A stretch of 64,000 nt of DNA from Rhizobium sp. Q54 (GTDB lineage: Bacteria; Bacteroidota; Bacteroidia; Flavobacteriales; Flavobacteriaceae). Each line of letters opens with the position of its first letter. Within the stretch, counting starts at the first letter, position 1. The translations under genes were made by a program, and so were the position numbers. This document shows positions 25,307-35,914 of this stretch, piece by piece. Location of the stretch: the NCBI GenBank assembly GCA_943328505.2, contig CALQAH020000001.1:62001-126000 (forward strand), written 5' to 3'. A model generated the notes under the pieces. It was not told where the DNA came from, made no database searches, and saw only the letters and a program-made list of their open reading frames with translations.

Positions 25307-27370
25307 ATGTTAGAAAATCCAAAAAGATATACCATTACAGCGGCATTGCCGTATACCAACGGACCGATTCATATTGGTCATTTGGCAGGCGTTTATGTGC
25401 CCTCTGATATATATGCGCGTTATTTGAGATTACAAGGAAAAGATGTAGCGTTTATTTGTGGCAGCGATGAACATGGCGTTGCTATTTCGATGAAAGCTAA
25501 AAAGGAAGGCATAACGCCGCAAGAAGTAATAGATAAATACGATGGAATAATTCGCAAATCTTTTCTTGATTTTGGTATTTCGTTTGATAATTATTCCAGA
25601 ACATCTTCCAAAATTCATCACGATACGGCTTCGGAATTTTTTAGAACTTTATATGATAAAGGCGATTTTATTGAAGAAGTAACCGAGCAATTGTATGATG
25701 CCAAAGCAGATCAATTCTTAGCCGATAGATTTGTAGTGGGAACGTGTCCAAAATGCGAAAATCCAGAAGCCTATGGCGACCAATGTGAGCGTTGTGGTTC
25801 AACATTAAATGCTACCGATTTAATCAATCCAAAATCGACTATTACTGGTGAAACACCCATATTGAAATCAACGAAACATTGGTTTTTGCCTTTAGATAGA
25901 TATCAAGATTTTTTAAAAGAATGGATTTTGGTGGGTCATGCTAAAGATTGGAAAGTAAATGTTTTAGGGCAAGTAAAATCTTGGATTGATGGTGGTTTGG
26001 AACCTCGAGCGGTAACACGTGATTTGGATTGGGGAATTGATGTTCCCGTTGAAGGTGCCGAAGGGAAGAAATTGTATGTGTGGTTTGATGCGCCAATAGG
26101 TTATATTTCGTCAACCAAAGAATGGGCGGCGCGCGAAGGAAAAGACTGGAAACCATATTGGAAAGATGCTGGAACAAAACTTGTTCATTTTATTGGGAAG
26201 GACAATATTGTATTTCATTGTATTATTTTCCCAGCGATGTTAAAAGCGGAAGGAAGTTATATTTTACCCGATAATGTTCCCGCCAATGAGTTCTTAAACT
26301 TGGAAGGCAATAAATTATCGACGTCTAAAAACTGGGCGGTATGGTTGCACGAATACCTAGAAGATTTTCCAGATAAGCAGGATTCCTTGCGTTATGCACT
26401 GACATCCAATGCACCGGAAACGAAGGATAATGATTTTACTTGGAAAGATTTTCAAGCAAGAAATAATAATGAATTGGCTTCTATTTTTGGTAATTTCATC
26501 AATCGTGTGGTGGTTTTAACCAATAAATATTACGAAGGTGTTGTACCTGTCCCGAACGAATTTACAGAAGTAGATATACAAACTTTAGCCGAATTAAAAG
26601 CCTATCCTGCAGTGATTTCAAGTTCCATTGAACGTTATAGATTTAGGGAAGCACAAAGCGAATTAATGAATGTTGCCCGTTTGGGAAATAAATATTTAGC
26701 CGATGAAGAGCCTTGGAAAATGGTAAAAACCAATCCAGAACGTGTGCCAACCCAAATGTATGTTGCGTTGCAAATTGCAACAGCTTTACAAATTTTATGC
26801 GAACCATTTTTACCGTTTACTTCCAATACATTAGGTAAAATGCTTCAACAAGCGCAGCATGATAATGGGTGGAAAAACGTTTCGGAAACATCGGAGTTAA
26901 TAAAATCGGGACATCAAATTGGAAGAGCTGAAATATTATTTGCACAAATTGAAGATGCTGAAATCCAAAAACAAATAGACAAACTAGAAGCTACCAAAGT
27001 AGCTAATAAAGCAGAAAATAAAGTGATAGAGCCACAAAAAGAAACCACCACTTTTGAAGATTTTTCCAAACTCGATTTGCGTGTGGGAACCATCATTGAA
27101 GCCGAAAAAATGCCAAAAGCAAATAAACTATTGGTTTTAAAAGTGGATACTGGAATGGATGTTCGAACCATTGTTTCTGGAATTGCCGAAAGCTTTTCGC
27201 CAGAAGAAATAATTGGTAAACGCGTAACGGTTTTAGTGAATTTGGCTCCAAGAAACCTAAGAGGAGTAGAGAGTCAAGGCATGATTTTAATGGCCAATAA
27301 CGCCGAAGGGAAATTGATTTTTGTAAATCCGGATGCTGATGGTGTTGGGAATGGAACGATTATTAGTTAA
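25307..27370 (+). CDS. metG: Methionyl-tRNA synthetase
   Basis: Charges tRNA-Met. The 687-residue class I enzyme has PIHIGHLAG (HIGH motif), a zinc knuckle CPKC...[15 protein letters not shown] (KMSKS variant) and an anticodon-binding helical domain. A C-terminal EMAP-II/OB tRNA-binding domain ([20 protein letters not shown], about residues 585-687) used for dimerisation follows. The family N-terminus [18 protein letters not shown] begins at the ATG at 25307; the extra 65 residues in the track overlap the divergent S66 gene and its promoter and are not real. Confidence 0.97.
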   Translation: MLENPKRYTITAALPYTNGPIHIGHLAGVYVPSDIYARYLRLQGKDVAFICGSDEHGVAISMKAKKEGITPQEVIDKYDGIIRKSFLDFGISFDNYSRTSSKIHHDTASEFFRTLYDKGDFIEEVTEQLYDAKADQFLADRFVVGTCPKCENPEAYGDQCERCGSTLNATDLINPKSTITGETPILKSTKHWFLPLDRYQDFLKEWILVGHAKDWKVNVLGQVKSWIDGGLEPRAVTRDLDWGIDVPVEGAEGKKLYVWFDAPIGYISSTKEWAAREGKDWKPYWKDAGTKLVHFIGKDNIVFHCIIFPAMLKAEGSYILPDNVPANEFLNLEGNKLSTSKNWAVWLHEYLEDFPDKQDSLRYALTSNAPETKDNDFTWKDFQARNNNELASIFGNFINRVVVLTNKYYEGVVPVPNEFTEVDIQTLAELKAYPAVISSSIERYRFREAQSELMNVARLGNKYLADEEPWKMVKTNPERVPTQMYVALQIATALQILCEPFLPFTSNTLGKMLQQAQHDNGWKNVSETSELIKSGHQIGRAEILFAQIEDAEIQKQIDKLEATKVANKAENKVIEPQKETTTFEDFSKLDLRVGTIIEAEKMPKANKLLVLKVDTGMDVRTIVSGIAESFSPEEIIGKRVTVLVNLAPRNLRGVESQGMILMANNAEGKLIFVNPDADGVGNGTIIS

Positions 27371-27452
27371 AAAAACAAGATAACAAATTCACAAATTTTC
27401 TTTTTTTAAAGTTTAAAATAATTTGCAAAATTGCGGTAAAATAAAACAATAA

Positions 27453-28142
27453 ATGAACCTCAAAGTAATTGCTTTCGACGCCGATGACACACTGTTTGTC
27501 AACGAACCTTATTTTCAAGAAGTAGAACAAAAATTTTGTATTTTGATGAGTGACTATCTATCGAAACAAGGTTTGTCACAAGAGCTTCTTATTACTGAAG
27601 TTGGCAACTTGAATTTGTATGGTTATGGCATAAAAGGATACATTCTTTCGATGATTGAAGCAGCCATGAAAATTTCTAACAATACAATTTCCATTGAAAT
27701 TATTGAAAAGATTATTGACTATGGAAAAGATTTACTTCAAAAACCAATTGAATTATTAGAGGGTGTTGAAGAAACTTTGGCGCAACTTCATGGTAAATAC
27801 AAATTGATTGTGGCTACCAAAGGCGATTTAAAAGACCAACAAAGTAAACTGCACCGTTCGGGTTTAGGGCATTATTTTCATCATATTGAAGTAATGAGTG
27901 ACAAACAAGAAATCAATTATATCCATTTATTAAACAGATTGGAAATCGGACCGAATGAGTTTTTTATGATTGGTAACTCCTTAAAATCTGATGTGTTACC
28001 CGTTTTAGGAGTTGGTGGTTACGCAGTTCATATCCCGTTTCATACCACTTGGGCTCATGAAAAAATTGATCATAAAATTGAGCATGTAAATTTTAGAACG
28101 GTAGAGAAAATATCAGACGTTTTACCTTTTTTGTTATCCTAA
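27453..28142 (+). CDS. HAD-family hydrolase
   Basis: A 229-residue haloacid-dehalogenase-type phosphatase. Motif I is AFDADDTLF (nucleophile Asp and acid/base Asp), motif II the VATKG region, and motif IV MIGNSLKSD. A helical cap (about residues 15-90) places it in the C1-cap subfamily. Substrate is unknown. It ends 1 nt before the acetyltransferase gene, so they form a pair. Confidence 0.85.
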   Translation: MNLKVIAFDADDTLFVNEPYFQEVEQKFCILMSDYLSKQGLSQELLITEVGNLNLYGYGIKGYILSMIEAAMKISNNTISIEIIEKIIDYGKDLLQKPIELLEGVEETLAQLHGKYKLIVATKGDLKDQQSKLHRSGLGHYFHHIEVMSDKQEINYIHLLNRLEIGPNEFFMIGNSLKSDVLPVLGVGGYAVHIPFHTTWAHEKIDHKIEHVNFRTVEKISDVLPFLLS

Positions 28143-28143
28143 C

Positions 28144-28770
28144 TTGAAAAAGAAACTTGACTTAGCAACATGGAAAAGGAAAGAGCATTTTCTTTTTTTC
28201 AAACAAATGGAAGAGCCTTTTTTTGGTATAACAACTACTGTTGATTGTACAAATGCCTATAAATCGGCTAAAGATTTGGGCGTATCTTTTTTTGTCTATT
28301 ATTTGCACAAAACATTGCTTGCGGTGAATGCTATTGAAGCTTTTCGCTATCGAATACTTGAAGGCGACATTTACCTTTTTGATGAAATAAATGCTTCAGC
28401 AACAATCATGAGGGAAGACGAAACATTTGGTTTTTCATTCATGGAATTCAAAAAAAATATAAAAGATTTTGATGTAATAGTACAAACAGAAATTAGCAGA
28501 ATTCAAACTACAACTGGACTTTTTACCCGAGAATATCCAGAAAATTTAATTCACTTCTCAGCATTACCTTGGATTAATTTCACTTCGTTTTCACACGCAA
28601 GAAGTTTTACTTTTGAAGACAGTTGTCCCAAAATATCTTTTGGCAAAATGATGGTTTCTGATACAGGAATTAGAACAATGAACATATCAGTTCATGTACA
28701 CCACGGTTTAGTGGATGGCTTACACGTTGGGCAATTTGTAGATTGTTTACAACAATTGATGAACGAATAA
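28144..28770 (+). CDS. Chloramphenicol-acetyltransferase-fold protein
   Basis: A 208-residue protein resembling type A CAT along its length: early TWKRKEHFLFF, middle SALPWINFTSF, and the catalytic HHxxxDG motif (His186-His187, Asp191; VHHGLVDGLHV). CAT trimers transfer acetyl from acetyl-CoA to chloramphenicol. Here the gene is chromosomal with ordinary context and paired with a HAD gene, so a housekeeping acetyltransferase is possible. The start is TTG, 1 nt after the HAD stop. Its stop codon abuts the nuoN stop with no spacer. Confidence 0.83.
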   Translation: MKKKLDLATWKRKEHFLFFKQMEEPFFGITTTVDCTNAYKSAKDLGVSFFVYYLHKTLLAVNAIEAFRYRILEGDIYLFDEINASATIMREDETFGFSFMEFKKNIKDFDVIVQTEISRIQTTTGLFTREYPENLIHFSALPWINFTSFSHARSFTFEDSCPKISFGKMMVSDTGIRTMNISVHVHHGLVDGLHVGQFVDCLQQLMNE

Positions 28771-30141
28771 CTAATTCAATAAATTGGTTAACAATGAAGG
28801 GGAAAGTCCAAGGATGATATTCAATACAATGGCGACAACTGCTACGAAATAATACACAAATGGAACTGCTTGTTTCTCCTCGCTTGATTCTTTGGTATAC
28901 ATCGCCAAAATCAATTTGAAGTAATATCCAACACTAATTATTGAATTGACAACCCCAACTATTACTAGGAATAAGTATCCTGCTTTAATGGTTTGTGTAA
29001 ACAACATAAACTTGGCAAAAAATCCTGAAAAGATTGGTATACCAGCCATAGATAATAAAGAAGCAGTTAATATCGCTGCCATTAATGGATTGGTTTTCCC
29101 AAGACCATTGAAGTTTACGATATCTTCATTTTCTTTATTCTTTGTTATATAAATGATCACAGCAAAGGAGGCGATTCCAGCTAAAGCGTAGGCTGCAGTA
29201 TAATATAAAAGAGTCGATGCTGCTGATGAAAGACTTAAGATTGCCATTAACATAAAACCTGCATGAGATATTCCTGAAAAAGCAAGCATTCGTTTTACAT
29301 TTTTTTGACGTAATGCCATAATATTTCCAACCGTCATTGAGAGTATGGAAACAATTATAATCACCATTTCGAATGTTGGTGTTAGACTTGCGTTCATACC
29401 GCTTAAAAGTTTGTATAAAGTTGCCATAGCAACAACTTTTGCCAATGTACTCATGGTAGCGGTTGTTAAAGCTGGAGAACCTTCGTAAACATCGGGTGCC
29501 CAAAAATGGAAAGGAACAGCCGCAATTTTGAATAGCATTCCAACGATAATCAAAGTAATTCCGATTGGAAACCAACTCGGCAATCCTGCACCTTGTGATA
29601 AATCGTATATTTCTGCAATATCAAATGTTCCAGTAGCACCGTAAACCAAACAAATACCAAATAGTATAATTCCTGAGGCAAAAGAACCCATCAAGAAGTA
29701 TTTCATTCCGGCTTCGTTGCTTTTTAAATTTAAACGTTCACTGGCGGCTAGTATATATAATGATATCGATAAGACTTCAATTCCTAAGAAAAACATCGAT
29801 AAGTTCCCGAAGGATACCATAGCAACTGCACCAGACAGAAGGAATATTTTTATGGCTACAAAGTCAGATATTTTTGTGGGATGTTCTTTGTAAACATCAT
29901 GGCTTAAGGTCAATAAAAAAACAGTCAAAAGAATAAATAAACTCGAAAAAGCCACCGAAAATTTATCGACAACTATCATATTATTATAGAAACTTCCCGG
30001 CGCACTGAATTCAGTTAGATTTAATCCAAGTATGGTTAAAAGCCCAATTACTGCAACAGGTACAAGTAATTTTCTTAAATTAAAAATTTCAGCGATAAGG
30101 CAAAAAACACCTAAACCTGCTATTGCTATTAATGTATTCAT
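28771..30141 (-). CDS. nuoN: NADH-quinone oxidoreductase subunit N
   Basis: Antiporter-like membrane subunit of complex I that contributes to proton translocation. 456 residues and about 14 transmembrane helices. Family features are FLGIEVLSISLYILAAS, KYFLMGSFASGIILFG, the conserved Lys region PFHFWAPDVYEGSP and MLAFSGISHAGFML. It is last gene of the nuo operon, 6 nt after nuoM. No intrinsic terminator is visible; the gene ends directly against the convergent acetyltransferase gene. Confidence 0.96.
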   Translation of the reverse strand: MNTLIAIAGLGVFCLIAEIFNLRKLLVPVAVIGLLTILGLNLTEFSAPGSFYNNMIVVDKFSVAFSSLFILLTVFLLTLSHDVYKEHPTKISDFVAIKIFLLSGAVAMVSFGNLSMFFLGIEVLSISLYILAASERLNLKSNEAGMKYFLMGSFASGIILFGICLVYGATGTFDIAEIYDLSQGAGLPSWFPIGITLIIVGMLFKIAAVPFHFWAPDVYEGSPALTTATMSTLAKVVAMATLYKLLSGMNASLTPTFEMVIIIVSILSMTVGNIMALRQKNVKRMLAFSGISHAGFMLMAILSLSSAASTLLYYTAAYALAGIASFAVIIYITKNKENEDIVNFNGLGKTNPLMAAILTASLLSMAGIPIFSGFFAKFMLFTQTIKAGYLFLVIVGVVNSIISVGYYFKLILAMYTKESSEEKQAVPFVYYFVAVVAIVLNIILGLSPSLLTNLLN

Positions 30142-30147
30142 TAGGAC

Positions 30148-31590
30148 TTAATTAAATCTATTTATATTTAATAAAATTTCTTTTAAACTTGGAGTTACAA
30201 AATCTACTATAGGTTTTGGATACAAACCGAAGAATAATAAAAAGGCTAGGATAATGACTAAAACTATCGCTTCGTTACTTGTTATCTCTGCAAATACTTT
30301 TGCGTTTGTCTCACCAAGCATAACGTTTTGGAACATTTTCAACATATAGTAAGCTCCAAATATAATGGTTGATCCACCTAAAATAACAAACCAAATGTTG
30401 GTTTGCGCTAAGCTGTATAAAACTGTAAACTCTCCAACAAAATTGAAAGTTCCAGGTAATGCCACCGAAGCTAAAACCAATATCATAAACATCGATGTAA
30501 ACTTTGGCGTTTGAGAACGAATTCCACCCATTTCGCTAATGGTTCTTGTTTCGTATCTTCTATAAATAATTTCCGCTACAAAGAATAAACCAACAATAAC
30601 AAAACCGTGGGCTATCATTTGTGAAACGGCACCACTTAACCCGTCAAGAGTTAACGTATAACAACCAGCAGCAATCAACCCAACGTGTGCTAAAGAAGAA
30701 TAAGCTAATAATTTTTTCAAGTCTTTTTGACGAAGTGCTACAATGGAACCATAAATGACACCAGCAATACTAACTCCAATGAAAACATTCATATATTCTT
30801 TTGCTGCCAACGGAGCTATTTGTAATTGCCAACGAATTACGCTGTACAACCCCATTTTTAGCATGATACCTGATAATAGCATGGTGCCAACCGTAGGTGC
30901 TTTTTGGTACACTTTTGCTTGCCAAGTATGAAAAGGAATTAAAGGAATTTTAATGGCATAAGCCAAAAAGAACGCAAGGAAAATCCAAAATTGTTCGGTG
31001 GATGATAGATTAACTTTACTTAAATCGCTCAACAAAAAGCTGTTTGTTTTTTGATATAAATAAGCAAAAGCAACCAACATAAAAAGAGAGCCAGCTAAAG
31101 TGTAAATGAAGAATTTAACCACTGCTTTTCTTCTTTCATCAGCATCGCCATTACCCCAAATTAAAGCTATAAAATAAATTGGAATTAATGATAACTCCCA
31201 AAAGATATAATATAATAAGCCATCAGCGGCAAGAAAAGTTCCCGTCATCGCAAATGCCATGAAAAGCACTAATGAATAAAAACTTTTTGCGTTTGGATAA
31301 GTAGTACCAAATGATGAAAAGAGTATTAAAGGCGTTAATGTTGTCGTTAATAACACCATCGCTATAGAAAGCCCATCAGCTTGAAAAGCTAAAGCAACTT
31401 CGGGATTTTCTATCCAACTTCCCATATAACTAATGTTAACTCCTTGTGTAAAATCATGAAGTAGTTTTAGGGAAACTCCTAAAGTTATAACACTAAATGC
31501 TAAAGCAACTTTTGAAGCTAATTTATCTCCAGAAAAATAGGTTGCGATTGCGCCAACTAAAAGTAAAAGTAATAGAGTAGTTACATCCAT
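30148..31590 (-). CDS. nuoM: NADH-quinone oxidoreductase subunit M
   Basis: Antiporter-like proton-pumping subunit of complex I; 480 residues, about 14 transmembrane helices. It shows the FWELSLIPIYFIALIWG segment containing the conserved TM5 Glu, the TM7 Lys region AIKIPLIPFHTWQAKVYQKA, and LLAYSSLAHVGLIAAG. It lies 12 nt after nuoL and 6 nt before nuoN in the standard nuo order. Confidence 0.96.
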   Translation of the reverse strand: MDVTTLLLLLLVGAIATYFSGDKLASKVALAFSVITLGVSLKLLHDFTQGVNISYMGSWIENPEVALAFQADGLSIAMVLLTTTLTPLILFSSFGTTYPNAKSFYSLVLFMAFAMTGTFLAADGLLYYIFWELSLIPIYFIALIWGNGDADERRKAVVKFFIYTLAGSLFMLVAFAYLYQKTNSFLLSDLSKVNLSSTEQFWIFLAFFLAYAIKIPLIPFHTWQAKVYQKAPTVGTMLLSGIMLKMGLYSVIRWQLQIAPLAAKEYMNVFIGVSIAGVIYGSIVALRQKDLKKLLAYSSLAHVGLIAAGCYTLTLDGLSGAVSQMIAHGFVIVGLFFVAEIIYRRYETRTISEMGGIRSQTPKFTSMFMILVLASVALPGTFNFVGEFTVLYSLAQTNIWFVILGGSTIIFGAYYMLKMFQNVMLGETNAKVFAEITSNEAIVLVIILAFLLFFGLYPKPIVDFVTPSLKEILLNINRFN

Positions 31591-31602
31591 TAGGTAAAAT
31601 TA

Positions 31603-33480
31603 TTAAACTAAAAATAAATAAATTATTATGCTACAAACACCAATTACAAAAGCAAAAAGATACAATCCCACGCTTCCGTTATGCGCTTTCTTCCCTTGGT
31701 TTGCCATAACATACGTAACATTGGCTAGTTTGAAAACCGTTTTTGATAAGGCAGGTTCCAGTGTTGTTCTAAAGAAATTGGAAAGCCCATTTATAGGTCT
31801 AACAATTAAAAAAGTATAAAATTCATCCACATAGTATTTGTTGTACACTATTTTGGTCAAACCTTTAATTTCATTATCTTCATTAGGGACAACATTTTGT
31901 TTAATGTATTTGCTAAAAGCCAAACCAATACCAAGTATTGCTCCAGCTAATGCAATACCCATAAGCATATACTCTGTGTTTCCTAATACATGTTCTTCAT
32001 GAGAAACAGTTGCAAATATTGGTTCCAAATAATGATTTAACCACATGCTTCCAGGAAGATTAATCGCACCACCAATTGTTGCAAGTATTGCCAAAACAAT
32101 TAAAGGGATAGTTATTAAAGTGGGACTTTCGTGTAGATGATGTTTTTGTTCTTCCGTTCCTCTAAATGATTTAAAGAAGGTTAAATACATCAATCGGAAC
32201 ATATAAAAAGCGGTCATAATTGAGGCAATTGAACCGACAATCCAAAGCACTTTATTTTCGTGAAAGGCTGTGATTAAAATTTCGTCTTTAGACCAAAAAC
32301 CTGCAAAAGGGAAAATACCCGCAATAGCAAGTGTTGAAATTAGCATAGTCCAAAATGTAATAGGCATTGCTTTTTTCAATCCACCCATTTTTCGCATGTC
32401 TTGTTCACCGTGTAAGGCATGAATAACAGAACCTGAACCCAAGAATAAGCAAGCTTTGAAAAAGGCATGTGTAATTACGTGAAAAACAGCAACGTTATAA
32501 GCCCCGAGACCTAATGCCAAGAACATTAATCCCAATTGAGAAACGGTTGAATAGGCGAGTACTTTTTTGATATCATTTTGTGCTAAACCAATGGTTGCAG
32601 CAACTAAAGCCGTTATAGCTCCAACAATTGCAATTATATTTTGAACATCGGGAGTGATGTCAAATAAGAAATTCATTCTAGTAATCATAAAAATACCAGC
32701 GGTAACCATGGTTGCAGCATGTATTAATGCTGAAACTGGTGTTGGTCCAGCCATCGCATCGGGTAACCAAGTGTATAAAGGTAATTGAGCTGATTTTCCG
32801 CATGCACCAATAAACAAACAAAGAGCAGCTAATCCTAGCATTCCTGTATTTGCAGTTCCAACGTTAAGACCGTTTTCCATTTGAACAAAATCCAAAGTTG
32901 AAAACACGCTTCCGAGAATAAATATTCCAATTAGAAAACCTAAATCTCCAATTCTGTTCATGATAAAAGCTTTCTTAGCCGCATCATTATAATCTTGATT
33001 TTTGTGCCAAAATCCAATTAACAAATAGGAGCACAGACCCACGCCTTCCCATCCAATAAACATGATTAATAAATTGCTTCCAACAACCAAAGTAATCATG
33101 AAGAACACAAACAAATTTAAATAGGCAAAAAACTTATGCATATTCTCATCGTCATGCATATAACTGATGGAATACAAATGAATAAGCGACCCAATTCCTG
33201 TTACAAACAATAACCATAACAATGACAATTGGTCCAATAATATTCCAAAATCTAACTTGAAATTACTAACCGAAATCCAATCAAATAAAGAAATCTGAAT
33301 AGGTTTTCCTGTTTGATTGAGTTGCATGAAAAAGTAAATACTTATAACAAAAGATACCACTATTGAAAGTGTTCCAATGGCACCAGACATTGCTTTTCCA
33401 ACTTTTTCCCCAAAGAAGACATTGAATAAAAACCCAACAAATGGGGTTAATAATAATAGTAAAACTAAATTCTGCTCCAT
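31603..33480 (-). CDS. nuoL: NADH-quinone oxidoreductase subunit L
   Basis: Distal proton-pumping subunit of complex I; 625 residues with about 15-16 transmembrane helices plus the long lateral helix at the C-terminus. Diagnostic segments are LLIMFIGWEGVGLCSYLLIG (TM5 Glu), GKSAQLPLYTWLPDAMAGPT (TM7 Lys) and LAYSTVSQLGLMFLALG. It is 6 nt after nuoK. Intact, normal length. Confidence 0.97.
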   Translation of the reverse strand: MEQNLVLLLLLTPFVGFLFNVFFGEKVGKAMSGAIGTLSIVVSFVISIYFFMQLNQTGKPIQISLFDWISVSNFKLDFGILLDQLSLLWLLFVTGIGSLIHLYSISYMHDDENMHKFFAYLNLFVFFMITLVVGSNLLIMFIGWEGVGLCSYLLIGFWHKNQDYNDAAKKAFIMNRIGDLGFLIGIFILGSVFSTLDFVQMENGLNVGTANTGMLGLAALCLFIGACGKSAQLPLYTWLPDAMAGPTPVSALIHAATMVTAGIFMITRMNFLFDITPDVQNIIAIVGAITALVAATIGLAQNDIKKVLAYSTVSQLGLMFLALGLGAYNVAVFHVITHAFFKACLFLGSGSVIHALHGEQDMRKMGGLKKAMPITFWTMLISTLAIAGIFPFAGFWSKDEILITAFHENKVLWIVGSIASIMTAFYMFRLMYLTFFKSFRGTEEQKHHLHESPTLITIPLIVLAILATIGGAINLPGSMWLNHYLEPIFATVSHEEHVLGNTEYMLMGIALAGAILGIGLAFSKYIKQNVVPNEDNEIKGLTKIVYNKYYVDEFYTFLIVRPINGLSNFFRTTLEPALSKTVFKLANVTYVMANQGKKAHNGSVGLYLFAFVIGVCSIIIYLFLV

Positions 33481-33486
33481 TTTGGA

Positions 33487-33807
33487 TTATCCTTTTAAGT
33501 TTTTTAAATTAGCGATATCGATCGACCCTAAATTTCTAAATACCGAAACAAGAATTGCCAAACCAACTGCAACTTCTGCTGCTGCAACTGCCATTGAGAA
33601 AAACACAAAAACTTGTCCTTGTGAATCTTGATGATAGGTTGAAAACGCTACAAACAATAGGTTTACAGCATTCAGCATTATTTCAATAGACATGAATACG
33701 ATGATTGCATTACGTCTGTATAAAACTCCAAATATTCCGATACAAAAAAGTAAAACAGAAAGAAAGAGATAGTTTTCTATACCAATTTCATTTAAAATAT
33801 TATTCAT
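33487..33807 (-). CDS. nuoK: NADH-quinone oxidoreductase subunit K
   Basis: Small membrane subunit of complex I; 106 residues, three transmembrane helices. It has the conserved intramembrane Glu residues in [14 protein letters not shown] and the later [13 protein letters not shown]. Located between nuoJ (1-nt gap) and nuoL. Confidence 0.96.
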   Translation of the reverse strand: MNNILNEIGIENYLFLSVLLFCIGIFGVLYRRNAIIVFMSIEIMLNAVNLLFVAFSTYHQDSQGQVFVFFSMAVAAAEVAVGLAILVSVFRNLGSIDIANLKNLKG

Positions 33808-33808
33808 A

Positions 33809-34321
33809 TTATTTAGTAGTATTTTCTTTTTTAGACAATAAAACCGTTCCTATCATAGCTACCAATAATAAGATGGAAGCAAATTCAAACGGAACCATAT
33901 ATTCATTCAGCAATACTTTTCCAAGTACTTTTATTGATTGAAAATCCTCACCCGTGATGTCGTATTCTCCAACAATAGGTTTAGAGTTCATGAAAATAGC
34001 AATCAAAACCAAACTCATTAAACAAAATACCGCTATGGCGCCAAGCCTTGTAATTCGTGGTTTGTGTACTTCATCTTCTTTATTTAAATTCATTAACATG
34101 ATGGTAAATAAAAACAATACCATAATCGCTCCTGAATAAACAATGACGTGAACAATGGCTAAAAATTGCGCATTGAATAATAAATAATGACCAGCAATAG
34201 AGAAAAAACAAATCACTAAATAAATAGCACTGTGTATTGGATTTCTACTGTAGATAGTTAAAAATGCTGTCGCCAAAGTGATGGCTGCCAAAAAATAAAA
34301 TATGATAAGTATTGGAGACAT
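33809..34321 (-). CDS. nuoJ: NADH-quinone oxidoreductase subunit J
   Basis: Membrane subunit of complex I; 170 residues, five transmembrane helices. Family segments are [14 protein letters not shown] and [20 protein letters not shown]. Its start overlaps the nuoI stop by one base, indicating translational coupling. Confidence 0.95.
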   Translation of the reverse strand: MSPILIIFYFLAAITLATAFLTIYSRNPIHSAIYLVICFFSIAGHYLLFNAQFLAIVHVIVYSGAIMVLFLFTIMLMNLNKEDEVHKPRITRLGAIAVFCLMSLVLIAIFMNSKPIVGEYDITGEDFQSIKVLGKVLLNEYMVPFEFASILLLVAMIGTVLLSKKENTTK

Positions 34322-34872
34322 TAGTTAGCGTTTTTAATTTGAGCGTTCTTCATCGCCATTTCTAGTGGCATCACTAATTTATCTTTTCCAAAAATAAAAT
34401 CTTCTCTATCGTAACTTGATGGAACTAATTCTTTTGAAATCGTTAGATAAACAGCATCTTTTGGACACGCTTCTTCACACAATCCACAAAAAATACAGCG
34501 CAACATATTAATTTCATAAACTGAAGCATATTTCTCTTCACGGTACAAATGTTCTTCTCCTTTTTGACGCTCTGCTGCTGTCATCGTGATAGCTTCGGCT
34601 GGACAAGAAAGCGCACACAATCCACAAGCCGTACAATTTTCACGACCTTGTTCATCGCGTTTCAACATATGTTGACCACGGTAAACAGGACTAAATTCAC
34701 GAATTTGTTCCGGATATTGTATCGTTGCTTTCTTTCTAAAAAAGTGTTTGATCGTAATGAGCAAGCCTTTTATGATGGCTACCAGATATAAACTTTCCCA
34801 AAAGGTCATTTCCTTATTGGAAACTTGCTTTTTTCTGCCTGATAATGATATTGATTGTATTGACGCTGACAT
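34321..34872 (-). CDS. nuoI: NADH-quinone oxidoreductase subunit I
   Basis: Peripheral-arm subunit carrying two [4Fe-4S] clusters (N6a/N6b). 183 residues with two ferredoxin motifs, CTACGLCALSCP and CIFCGLCEEACP. An N-terminal amphipathic/hydrophobic segment anchors it near the membrane arm. Between nuoH (7 nt) and nuoJ (1-nt overlap). Confidence 0.96.
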   Translation of the reverse strand: MSASIQSISLSGRKKQVSNKEMTFWESLYLVAIIKGLLITIKHFFRKKATIQYPEQIREFSPVYRGQHMLKRDEQGRENCTACGLCALSCPAEAITMTAAERQKGEEHLYREEKYASVYEINMLRCIFCGLCEEACPKDAVYLTISKELVPSSYDREDFIFGKDKLVMPLEMAMKNAQIKNAN

Positions 34873-34879
34873 TGTTCTT

Positions 34880-35911
34880 TTATTTAAAAGCTAAAATGCA
34901 AATTCCTGTTATAATAATATTCAGAATAGAAAGTGGAATTAATATCTTCCAACCTAAATTCATTAATTGATCGTATCTAAATCTTGGTATGGTCCATCGC
35001 ACCCACATGTAGAAAAATATAAATCCACATATTTTAATAAATAACACAACGATTCCAAGTATGTTTGCAATGTTAACACCAACATTTTCAACCATCCATT
35101 GCATTCCAGGATAGTTATAACCTCCAAAGAATAAAATGGCTAAAATAGCAGAGGAGATAAACATGTTGGCATATTCAGCAAATAAATAAAATCCCATTTT
35201 CATAGAAGAATACTCGGTATGATAACCTCCAATTAATTCGGTTTCGCATTCTGCTAAATCAAAAGGAGTTCTATTGGTTTCAGCAAAAGCACAAATTAAG
35301 AAGATTAAAAAGGAAAGTGGTTGATAAAATACATTCCAATTCATTCCTGATTGTTGCATGGAGATTTCTTTTAAACTCAGTGTTCCTGTCATCATCAACA
35401 ATGCAATTATGGATAATCCCATAGCTACTTCATAAGAAACCATTTGTGATGCAGCACGAACAGCCCCAATCAATGAAAACTTATTATTAGAAGCCCAACC
35501 ACCAATCATTATGCCGTAAACACCAACAGAGATTACGCCAAAAATGTATAATAATGCTACATCTATATCAGTAGCTTGAAGTACAACATCTCTTCCAAAA
35601 ACATGTAATTTATCACCCCAAGGAATCACTGCACTAGTCATCAACGCAGTACTCATAGCGATTGCTGGCCCAACGAAAAACAAAAATCTATTTGGCGTAT
35701 TAGGTTCAAATTCTTCTTTTGCAAAAAGTTTCATACCATCGGCAAGAGGTTGTAATAATCCTCCCCAACCGGCACGATTCGGACCCACTCTATCTTGCAA
35801 AAATGCCGCAACTTTGCGTTCTGCCCATGTAGAATACATTGCCATAAGCATAGTTATTGCAAAAACTACAAAAATCACAACGCTTTTTTCTATAATAAAG
35901 GCACTATCCAT
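34880..35911 (-). CDS. nuoH: NADH-quinone oxidoreductase subunit H
   Basis: Membrane subunit forming much of the quinone-binding chamber; 343 residues, eight transmembrane helices. Diagnostic segments are AFLQDRVGPNRAGWGGLLQP, FAETNRTPFDLAECETELIG and PRFRYDQLMNLGWK. It follows nuoG after 3 nt. Confidence 0.97.
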   Translation of the reverse strand: MDSAFIIEKSVVIFVVFAITMLMAMYSTWAERKVAAFLQDRVGPNRAGWGGLLQPLADGMKLFAKEEFEPNTPNRFLFFVGPAIAMSTALMTSAVIPWGDKLHVFGRDVVLQATDIDVALLYIFGVISVGVYGIMIGGWASNNKFSLIGAVRAASQMVSYEVAMGLSIIALLMMTGTLSLKEISMQQSGMNWNVFYQPLSFLIFLICAFAETNRTPFDLAECETELIGGYHTEYSSMKMGFYLFAEYANMFISSAILAILFFGGYNYPGMQWMVENVGVNIANILGIVVLFIKICGFIFFYMWVRWTIPRFRYDQLMNLGWKILIPLSILNIIITGICILAFK

Positions 35912-35914
35912 TGT

